DNA from: Magnetococcales bacterium
GTDB taxonomy: Bacteria > Pseudomonadota > Magnetococcia > Magnetococcales > JADGCH01
Direction of reading: 5' to 3'
DNA: 17,526 nucleotides
NCBI GenBank assembly: GCA_015228995.1
Contig: JADGCM010000021.1
Coordinates: 1-17,526 of the forward strand
The notes under the pieces were generated by a model. That model searched no databases and was not told the origin of the DNA. It was given only the letters and a program-made list of their open reading frames with translations. Both the position numbers and the translations under genes were made by a program. This document shows, one piece after another, positions 1 to 6,008 of this stretch. Positions within the stretch are counted from its first letter, which is position 1. Every line of letters begins with the position of its first letter.

Positions 1-915
1 TTTTTGCTCGAAGCTCTGGCTAGACAACTGCGATTGCAAGCGGTTGGTAAACGACGGCGGCGGTACAAATGGTTGCGGCGGACCACCAGAAGCTGGAATG
101 CTGGCCCCAACACCGGGAGCCAGTGTTACCGAGCCCTGACCCATTGGGTCGCTGACGGTGACATTGCCGTGATCCAACACCACCTTAGTCTCACCCGAGT
201 CGGTGACCTCGCCATCAATGGCACTACCACGAATGCCAACCACAGCGACCGGGGTCTTGATGGTGGAATGTTGGGCCCCCTTGTTGATATTGGCAATTTG
301 GCCGCTGGTGTAGCGGAAGATACCGGTCATGACTGTGACCCCAAACTGCCCTTGAGCGGCAGCTGGGTTAAATAGATACTCATCGAGGATACCGCGAGCA
401 TTTTCACCAAGTTGGAACGTCGTTCCGTCGCTAAAAACAAATTTAGCCTGGGCTCCAGCAGCCGATTTGATGACATCGCCTTGATAGATGGCATCCCCTT
501 TGCTCAGGATGCGTACCTGTCCATCCTTGCCACGTGCCAACACTTTGCCAACGATACGGTCAACAGTGCCAATAGCCGGGCCGACCGGGGCAATGGGCCA
601 AGCGTCTGGACCGGCGACTGCGACTGTCGGGGCGTCGGCAATCAGTAGGTGTTCTACCATCGCTGGGGTGACGACAGCACCGTTGCTGGCGACCAAATAG
701 GGAGGGGACTCGGTGCCGAAATAATCAGTGACGACGACACGGTTGCCTTGAGAGTCTTCAATAACGAGATCGAAACCAGAACGGTAATATTCTCCCTCCA
801 GCAGAAAATGAACATCCGGCAAGTGGGCGATATGACCAGTAAAGGCAACAGTCCGTAGTGTCGGTTCCGCATCGAATAGTAAAGAACGGACGACTTGGTG
901 ATTGACAAGGGCCAT
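1..915 (-). CDS. FecR-domain protein, N-terminal part of a probable large secreted/surface protein (partial)
   Basis: The reading frame is open from an ATG at 915 down to base 1, giving 305 codons with no stop, so the gene continues off the window. There is no N-terminal signal peptide. Residues 1-100 form an uncharacterised region. From about residue 115 there is a beta-rich stretch (GTVDRIVGKV, then GDVIKSAAGA, FSDGTTFQLG) resembling the N-terminal modules of big type I-secreted adhesins. It is followed at about 180-280 by a FecR-like segment (TVMTGIFRYTSG, then IKTPVAVVGIRGS). The visible part ends in a Pro/Gln/Ser-rich linker. Absence of a signal peptide plus FecR at the N-terminus is typical of giant repeat proteins with a C-terminal secretion signal, but that part is not visible here. 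A classical FecR anti-sigma regulator is less likely because no membrane segment precedes the domain. The upstream AGGA/AAAGAG stretch is a modest ribosome site. Confidence 0.8.
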   Translation of the reverse strand, partial: MALVNHQVVRSLLFDAEPTLRTVAFTGHIAHLPDVHFLLEGEYYRSGFDLVIEDSQGNRVVVTDYFGTESPPYLVASNGAVVTPAMVEHLLIADAPTVAVAGPDAWPIAPVGPAIGTVDRIVGKVLARGKDGQVRILSKGDAIYQGDVIKSAAGAQAKFVFSDGTTFQLGENARGILDEYLFNPAAAQGQFGVTVMTGIFRYTSGQIANINKGAQHSTIKTPVAVVGIRGSAIDGEVTDSGETKVVLDHGNVTVSDPMGQGSVTLAPGVGASIPASGGPPQPFVPPPSFTNRLQSQLSSQSFEQK

Positions 916-955
916 GCTCTTTAATCCTTAAAATAGGTGACGGGCGATCCTCGCC

Positions 956-984
956 ATAATACAATAATAATCCTATCGTTGGAA
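956..984 (-). promoter_or_regulatory. Candidate sigma70-type promoter for the FecR-domain gene
   Basis: On the minus strand a TATTAT (-10, 5 of 6 to consensus) lies 17 bases after TTCCAA (-35, weak). It sits about 40 bases upstream of the ATG at 915, inside the 916-1057 gap between the divergent FecR and PilZ genes. This is a pattern match only. The rest of the gap is AT-rich with nothing else I can assign, and no clear promoter is visible for the PilZ gene. Confidence 0.25.
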
Positions 985-1057
985 GAGATATTTTTCTCCC
1001 CAATACGCTGCTAATCGGTTCGTTTCAGCGCCTCTCTGAGTGGTTATTGCTGAACTG

Positions 1058-2344
1058 ATGAGGGAACAAAGAGAACAAATGCGTGGCCTACTGTTATTGG
1101 CGATGGAGGACTTCTGTGAGAGTTACATAGGCGTGGGCAGCTGGGCAGAGGTTGTCGCGTTGAGCGGTGTCTCTATGCCAAGTGAACTGACTCCGGAGCA
1201 GGATTATCCAGACAGCGATTGGCACGCCCTGTTTGAGGCAGTGAGTCGCTTGGCGCAAAAGCCGGTGACGGTGCTACAGGAGGCATTCGGCCACCATATC
1301 AGTGTCGGTTTGTTGGAAATGGCTATCAATATGAGGGTGGTACCGGAGGAGTGGACTACCTTCGATGTCCTGGAACATCTTGAGAGCATACTAGTCACGG
1401 TTTTTAGGTGGAATTGGCCGGATGCCGTGCATCCTGATCTGCGTACGTTGCGCATCTCCCATGGTGAATTGGCGTTGGTCTACCTGTCGCAACGGCGTTT
1501 GTGCCACATGATCCGTGGTATCGTCACCGGTCTCAGTCAATTTTTTGCCGAACCGGTCGAAATTCACGAGCCCGTTTGTCAACTACAAGGGGCGCTGTTA
1601 TGCCGCTTTGCCATCTTATCTGACGATCCCGAGTTGCGTCGTTACATCGATATACAACGTGAATTTGACGTTATTCGTCAACGCAAGGATCCGTTGACGC
1701 TGTTTAACCAATTCAAAGGGGTGCCTATGGCGGCCTCGGCCACTGTGGTCGGTTGCAACAGTGACCAAGTCATGGTGTGGGTAGCGCGAGATCATCTCAT
1801 TGCCATGAAGTTAGAGGGGTGCACCTTTGTTTCGGTTCTGCATCTACCGGTTGGCCTCTATGCTGAGGTGGATAAAGTCGATGTTCAGAAAGGTGTTGCC
1901 GTTTTGAAGCAGGTCCGCCTTGCGGATGGTTATTTGGGGCGGCGGCGTTCGCCGCGGGTAATGCCTCCTGAGCCGATCAAGGCCCAGCTCGAAATTGAGG
2001 GGCGCTCTTTCCCAGCTCGTATCAGTAATCTCTCTTTGGGTGGCGCTTCATTGATTTTGGCACCCAACAGCACCATTGACCATCAAATGCTTTTCCATAC
2101 GGTCGCTTTGGCTTTTTCACTACCACTGCAATGGTTAGAAATTGGCGATACGGTGGAGCTTGGCCCACAGGATATTCACCTTTCTGGTAACCTGCTCTAC
2201 ATAGACCAGCAACCAAAAATATTGAAAACGCGTGTTATTTTCGCTGGGGTAGCCGAATATGAACAAACTCTGTTGCAGCACTATTTACAGGAACGTTATC
2301 AGGAAGTGTTGCCAGAGCTACAACGCTTTGCTGCGACGCCTTGA
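1058..2344 (+). CDS. PilZ-domain protein, probable cyclic-di-GMP receptor
   Basis: The C-terminal third carries a PilZ domain. The arginine motif RRSPR (residues 296-300, counting from the ATG at 1058) is followed about 24 residues later by NLSLGG (324-329), matching the RxxxR and [D/N]xSxxG signatures that bind c-di-GMP. Just before it (about 215-295) is a beta-rich segment like the YcgR-type N-terminal barrel. Residues 1-200 are mostly helical and I do not recognise them. There is no signal peptide or membrane segment, so the protein should be cytoplasmic. Start choice is uncertain: GTG 1040 follows directly on an in-frame stop, and ATG 1058 and ATG 1079 are alternatives; none has a strong ribosome site. 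The gene diverges from the FecR-domain gene, which could suggest c-di-GMP control of a surface protein, but this is inference. Confidence 0.85.
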   Translation: MREQREQMRGLLLLAMEDFCESYIGVGSWAEVVALSGVSMPSELTPEQDYPDSDWHALFEAVSRLAQKPVTVLQEAFGHHISVGLLEMAINMRVVPEEWTTFDVLEHLESILVTVFRWNWPDAVHPDLRTLRISHGELALVYLSQRRLCHMIRGIVTGLSQFFAEPVEIHEPVCQLQGALLCRFAILSDDPELRRYIDIQREFDVIRQRKDPLTLFNQFKGVPMAASATVVGCNSDQVMVWVARDHLIAMKLEGCTFVSVLHLPVGLYAEVDKVDVQKGVAVLKQVRLADGYLGRRRSPRVMPPEPIKAQLEIEGRSFPARISNLSLGGASLILAPNSTIDHQMLFHTVALAFSLPLQWLEIGDTVELGPQDIHLSGNLLYIDQQPKILKTRVIFAGVAEYEQTLLQHYLQERYQEVLPELQRFAATP

Positions 2345-2433
2345 ACGGGATTTCCTAACTGGCCCTGGATTTGCTTCATGGAAGGTTACAGGCAGCTGGT
2401 TTGGGTCATATAGGGTGTCAAGGGAGCTTTCAG

Positions 2434-2628
2434 ATGAGGATGAGAAGCCAATCCGTGTCAGACAATAGGGATGGCAAAAAAGATGGCAAGAAGGATGGTA
2501 ATTGGGGTCCAACACGGGACATGACAGTCAAGATATTGTCTGCCGTCTATGTTGGTGGGGCCTACAGCCTGATTCTGGCGGCTCTAATTCAGGCAATTGT
2601 TATCGTCTCGTGGTTACGGCATGGCTGA
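2434..2628 (+). CDS. Putative small single-span membrane protein (64 aa)
   Basis: An ATG at 2434 has a good ribosome site, AGGGAG, seven bases upstream. The 64-residue product has a polar, charged first half with a short repeat (DGKKDGKKDGN, about 19-29). It ends in one long hydrophobic segment (about residues 35-61) closed by WLRHG. It follows the PilZ gene by 89 bases and could be co-transcribed with it. Its last 29 bases overlap the end of panE on the other strand. I do not recognise a family. The strong ribosome site and clean membrane segment favour a real gene; short length and lack of known homology argue for caution. Confidence 0.45.
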   Translation: MRMRSQSVSDNRDGKKDGKKDGNWGPTRDMTVKILSAVYVGGAYSLILAALIQAIVIVSWLRHG

Positions 2629-3574
2629 GCAACTGTAACAGGGCGTGCAGCGTCGCCAGACGCGGTACCTTCAGCCCCTTTTCTTGGGCAATGCGTAGGG
2701 GGCGTCCCAAAATGGCATCGATCTCCATGGGTCGGCCTGATTGGTGATCGACCAACATGCTGGTGCGATAAGGTGCCATGTTTCTGGTATCTTCCAGGTT
2801 TTTTGCAATGAGCTCTGGGCCAAATAAGTGGCCTTCCGTTTGGGCTATGGTGATTACCTCAGCCATGATCTCGGCAGCCAGTCGTGCGCTGTCGGCGCAA
2901 CGCAGTATGTCGTGTGTGGTGGCGTTCCCCAGCACCGATAGTGGGTTAAAGGGGGCGTTCCAAATCAGTTTTTGCCAACGGTCACGTCCAATCTGGGGGG
3001 ATAATTGGGCCGGAATGGCGCTCGCCTGAAACAGTTCCGCCAGCCGTTGGGCGATAACGGAGGATCCGGTTGGGTAACGGCCCAAGGTGACGCGGCCGTA
3101 GCCAAGGTGATGAATCATTCCTGCTGCTACCCGATTGAGGCAAACGAAGGCGAGGCCACTCAGAATCTCATGCTGCGGAAAGGCAGCTGCGAGTGGTTTT
3201 TCAACATCAATACCATTTTGTAACAGTAAGATACGTGTGTGTTGGGCCTGCACTGCCGGGGCAATGAGGGCGGCGGTGTCGATTTCTGGCAATACTTTAA
3301 GTGCCACCAAAATGACATCAGCGGTGTCGGCATAGGCGCCGATATGGTCGATGACACGATAGGGGCGAAATTGTCGTGTCTGCCGTGCTGCTGTGGTTGG
3401 ATCGATTGAGACAATAGTGATTCCGTCACGTTTGACCACGGCATAGTCTGAGCGGCACAGCATGGTCACTTCCGCCCCGGCCTGAGCCAGATGGGCGCCG
3501 TAAAAGCTACCTACCGCGCCGCTACCAACCACCAGGACTTTCAACGTTGAGAGGGAGGGTGTTTCATGTGTCAT
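2600..3574 (-). CDS. panE: 2-dehydropantoate 2-reductase (ketopantoate reductase)
   Basis: The product reduces ketopantoate to pantoate with NADPH, a step of pantothenate and coenzyme A synthesis, in the cytoplasm. From the ATG at 3574 it is 324 residues, close to family length. The N-terminal Rossmann fold has GSGAVG (17-22), and LLQNG (117-121) follows. The catalytic/substrate set of E. coli PanE is present with matching spacing: K202, N206, N210, then Ser and Glu twelve residues apart near MEIDAILG. An in-frame extension to 3709 exists but is antisense to the cytochrome gene and lacks homology, so I chose 3574; ATG 3589 is possible. No good ribosome site is seen before either. The start lies nine bases inside the divergent cytochrome gene. 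Some ApbA/PanE paralogues act on other 2-ketoacids, so the exact substrate is inferred. Confidence 0.88.
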   Translation of the reverse strand: MTHETPSLSTLKVLVVGSGAVGSFYGAHLAQAGAEVTMLCRSDYAVVKRDGITIVSIDPTTAARQTRQFRPYRVIDHIGAYADTADVILVALKVLPEIDTAALIAPAVQAQHTRILLLQNGIDVEKPLAAAFPQHEILSGLAFVCLNRVAAGMIHHLGYGRVTLGRYPTGSSVIAQRLAELFQASAIPAQLSPQIGRDRWQKLIWNAPFNPLSVLGNATTHDILRCADSARLAAEIMAEVITIAQTEGHLFGPELIAKNLEDTRNMAPYRTSMLVDHQSGRPMEIDAILGRPLRIAQEKGLKVPRLATLHALLQLLSHAVTTRR

Positions 3575-3886
3575 AATATTGTCTACCATCGGGTTATAGC
3601 CGTTGTCATGGTGATGATCCTGGGGGCAGTCTCTGCGGCAACAGTAACTTATGCAGCTGGCGGCGCCAATGGCGAAGCGCTGCACAAGGCGCATTGTCAG
3701 GATTGCCACGCCAGCCGTTTCAAAGATGCCAGCTCTATTTATACACGACCAGAACGGCAGGTGAAAAGTGTTGATCAGCTACGTGCTAGGGTCGAATTTT
3801 GTAGCCAGCAGGTCAATGCCCAATGGTTTGACGATGAAGTAAACGCCGTAACGACTTGGCTTAATCATCAATTTTATAAATTTTAA
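3566..3886 (+). CDS. Small periplasmic monohaem cytochrome c
   Basis: This 106-residue protein has a hydrophobic export signal (about residues 9-30, likely cleavage near VTYA/AGG) and one haem-attachment motif, CQDCH (44-48). The rest includes YTRPERQVKS and a C-terminal stretch ending WLNHQFYKF, a pattern I associate with a family of short proteobacterial cytochromes of unknown partner. The mature part has no methionine, so the usual Met distal ligand is missing; His, Asn, Lys or the extra Cys79 are the alternatives. The start at 3566 is supported by a strong ribosome site (GGAGG at 3554-3558, seven-base spacing) located inside the first codons of panE on the other strand. It presumably transfers electrons or binds a small ligand in the periplasm; the specific role is unknown. 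Confidence 0.8.
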   Translation: MCHNIVYHRVIAVVMVMILGAVSAATVTYAAGGANGEALHKAHCQDCHASRFKDASSIYTRPERQVKSVDQLRARVEFCSQQVNAQWFDDEVNAVTTWLNHQFYKF

Positions 3887-3887
3887 A

Positions 3888-3944
3888 CCCCTCATGCCTC
3901 CCCCTCTCTCCTCTTGTGGGAGAGGGGGCCGGGGGGTGAGGGGG
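3888..3944 (-). repeat. Palindromic G/C-rich interspersed repeat, copy A
   Basis: Read on the minus strand this matches the start of the copy at 15460-15522 almost exactly: about 30 bases with only an AA/GG difference, then a looser G-rich half. It folds as a two-tier hairpin: CCCCTCA (3888-3894) pairs with TGAGGGG (3937-3943), and CCCCCTCTC (3900-3908) pairs with GAGAGGGGG (3920-3928) around an 11-base loop. It begins two bases after the cytochrome stop, so it could act as a 3'-end stem-loop, although no T-run follows. It belongs to the kind of short palindromic repeats scattered through proteobacterial genomes. The plus strand also reads as a G-quadruplex motif (3918-3944). Confidence 0.8.
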
Positions 3945-4023
3945 ATGCTTTGGTACCGATGTTGCTTTGTGTGGTAGCGGGTATGAGTTAACCGGAGTTG
4001 AATTCTCCAGGGAGGAGTAGCGT

Positions 4024-4920
4024 ATGTGGAATATTGCCAACATATCTGGAGCGCTGGCGCCGACGGCGGAAGGTAAGGGCTCCGACAGCTTCCGGAACAG
4101 TGCTAGCAACGCTCGGTTTCAGAGTGATTTGGATCAGGCGTTGGCGCGGCGCGGTGATGGTGGCCAGGAGAATTTGCAATCTCTGGATCGAGAGGTGGTC
4201 GAGTTTTTGGCCAAGATGGTGCGTCAGGCGGTGGTGCAGGCCCAGGGCTCTTGGGTGGCTGGCAGTGGCATGGCAGCGCCGATTGACTTTTCCGATGATG
4301 CCTGGGATGGTGCAATTGGCCCGGCTCCCGGGTTGGCACCGTTGAGCGACACCGAGAGGGCCTTTCTGGAGAGTTCTCTGCGCCGGTTGAAAACCAGCAA
4401 GGAGGCGACGGCCACCGTTGCCCGGGCGACCCCGGCAGTGGACAAGCTTAAAAGCGAGGTTAACTGGTTGGGACAGCGCTATAGCACCCAGGGGCAACCG
4501 CGGATGTCGGTCGATAGCCGCCAGAATGAGTCTCGTTTTTCAGACATCATCCAAAAGGCAGCCAGTAGTTACGATTTGGATGAGCGGTTGTTGCGTGCCG
4601 TGATTCGTGTCGAGAGCAGTTTTAATCCGCGGGCGGTGTCCCCAGCGGGAGCTCAGGGCATGATGCAATTGATGCCTGGTACGGCGCGTGATCTGGGGGT
4701 GACGGATGCTTTTGATCCAGAACAAAACATCATGGCTGGGGCCCGTTATTTGCGGCAGTTACTGAACCGCTATCAGGGGGAACAAAATTTGGCATTGGCT
4801 GCCTACAATTGGGGCATGGGCAATCTGGAGCGTAACCCCCAGGCGATGCCGACCGAGACCCGTAACTATGTTGCTCGGATTAACACCTTGTTAGGCGGCG
4901 CTGCTGGTGCAACGACCTGA
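4024..4920 (+). CDS. Lytic transglycosylase-fold protein (SLT domain), no signal peptide
   Basis: The C-terminal part (about residues 175-295) is a soluble-lytic-transglycosylase domain, which cleaves peptidoglycan glycan strands to 1,6-anhydro ends. Visible motifs are the catalytic Glu197 in RVESSFNP, then GAQGMMQLMP and LAAYNWGMGN. The first 170 residues are low-complexity and polar, with no recognised domain and no signal peptide or membrane anchor, unusual for an enzyme whose substrate is periplasmic. ATG 4024 has an excellent ribosome site, GGAGGAG, six bases upstream. The stop overlaps the start of the RND adaptor gene by one base (TGATG), implying translational coupling and a shared operon with the pump. 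The exact subfamily cannot be decided from this. Confidence 0.85.
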   Translation: MWNIANISGALAPTAEGKGSDSFRNSASNARFQSDLDQALARRGDGGQENLQSLDREVVEFLAKMVRQAVVQAQGSWVAGSGMAAPIDFSDDAWDGAIGPAPGLAPLSDTERAFLESSLRRLKTSKEATATVARATPAVDKLKSEVNWLGQRYSTQGQPRMSVDSRQNESRFSDIIQKAASSYDLDERLLRAVIRVESSFNPRAVSPAGAQGMMQLMPGTARDLGVTDAFDPEQNIMAGARYLRQLLNRYQGEQNLALAAYNWGMGNLERNPQAMPTETRNYVARINTLLGGAAGATT

Positions 4921-6008
4921 TGATCTATACCAGGGTTATTGCTTGCCTATGGGCCATCTGTCTATTTATCGGCCCGGTCCAGGCGGAAAAATCACCTCCG
5001 GTTAGGCCAGCTTTGACGACGACAGCGGTGGCAGCCGTGGTGGAGCAATGGCCGGTGACTGTTTCGACCAGCGGTGCGATTGCCCCGTGGCAAGAGGCGG
5101 TGATTGGTGCTGAGATCGGCGGTTTGCGCATTGCGGAGATCTTGGTTGATGTTGGGGCCGTGGTCCATCGGGGCCAGTTGTTGGCCCAACTGGCTCCCAA
5201 GAGCGTTGAGATTGATTTGGCGCAACAACGGGCAGTGGTGGCGCAGGCGCAGGCCGCACTGGCCGAGGCCCGTGCCAACGCCGACCGGGCGCGCCACGTC
5301 ACCAGCAGCGGCGCGCTGTCACAACAGCAAATTGACCAGTATCTCATGGCCGAACAGGGGGCATTGGCTAACTTGGCTCTGGCCGAGGCACGATTGGATG
5401 GTCAACGGTTGCGGTTACAGCAGACCCGGGTGACCGCTGTCGATGACGGGGTGGTGACCACACGCAGTGCCAGCTTGGGTGCGGTGGTGGCGATCGGCAC
5501 CGAGTTGTTTCGGTTGATCCGTGGCGGTCGACTTGAATGGCGTGCCGAGATCATAGCCAGCCAACTGGACTCCATTCAGGAGGGGCAACCAGCCCGGGTT
5601 TACTTGCCAAACGGTGGGGTTATTGACGGGACGGTGCGTGTCAAGTCACCGACGTTGGAGGTCACCAACCGGCGGGCGTTGGTCTACGTCGATTTGACGC
5701 CGCAGCCCGATGGGCCCGTTAAGGCAGGCCTGTTCGCCTACGGCATCATCACTGTTGGCAGTGCCCCAGCGTTGGTCTTGCCCCAATCGGCCGTTGTGAT
5801 GCGTGATGGTCACGACTTTGTCTTTGCCATCCACAATGGTGAGCAGGTGAGCAAGCGCCCGGTCAAGTTAGGGCGGCGCATGGGGGATCGGGTCGAGGTG
5901 GTCACCGGCATTGATACTGAGACGGCGGTGGCCGCCAGCGGCGCGGCATTTTTGAACGATGGCGATCATATCCGTCTGGTGAGTGGTCCGGAACCGCAAC
6001 GACCATGA
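4920..6008 (+). CDS. RND efflux periplasmic adaptor (membrane fusion protein)
   Basis: This is the periplasmic adaptor subunit of a tripartite efflux pump, linking the inner-membrane RND transporter to an outer-membrane channel. The 362 residues begin with a signal peptide (about 1-22, ending VQA) without a lipobox cysteine, so it is not a lipoprotein. A split lipoyl domain flanks a central coiled-coil hairpin: the first half runs through IGAEIGGLRI and VVHRGQLLAQL, and the second is near TRVTAVDDGVV. The Ala/Gln-rich hairpin lies at about 100-165. Beta-barrel and membrane-proximal domains follow (LPQSAVVMRDG). The gene is coupled at both ends: one-base overlap with the transglycosylase upstream and ATGA overlap with the pump gene downstream. 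The substrate cannot be predicted. Confidence 0.92.
   Translation: MIYTRVIACLWAICLFIGPVQAEKSPPVRPALTTTAVAAVVEQWPVTVSTSGAIAPWQEAVIGAEIGGLRIAEILVDVGAVVHRGQLLAQLAPKSVEIDLAQQRAVVAQAQAALAEARANADRARHVTSSGALSQQQIDQYLMAEQGALANLALAEARLDGQRLRLQQTRVTAVDDGVVTTRSASLGAVVAIGTELFRLIRGGRLEWRAEIIASQLDSIQEGQPARVYLPNGGVIDGTVRVKSPTLEVTNRRALVYVDLTPQPDGPVKAGLFAYGIITVGSAPALVLPQSAVVMRDGHDFVFAIHNGEQVSKRPVKLGRRMGDRVEVVTGIDTETAVAASGAAFLNDGDHIRLVSGPEPQRP

Noticed and set aside
4..858. Several overlapping short open frames on both strands
   Set aside because: All are shadows of the minus-strand FecR-domain frame, which is open across the whole 1-915 stretch.
3575..3709. N-terminal extension of panE by 45 residues
   Set aside because: The extra peptide is antisense to the cytochrome signal and haem region, has no ribosome site and places residues before the Rossmann fold not seen in the family.
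3888..3944. CRISPR-type or intrinsic terminator reading of the G/C-rich palindrome
   Set aside because: Only one copy at the locus with no spacers, and the hairpin is not followed by a T-run; it is better treated as an interspersed palindromic repeat.
3988..4497. Minus-strand open frame of 169 codons
   Set aside because: Antisense to the transglycosylase gene, which has an excellent ribosome site; composition is Arg/Pro-rich shadow-like.
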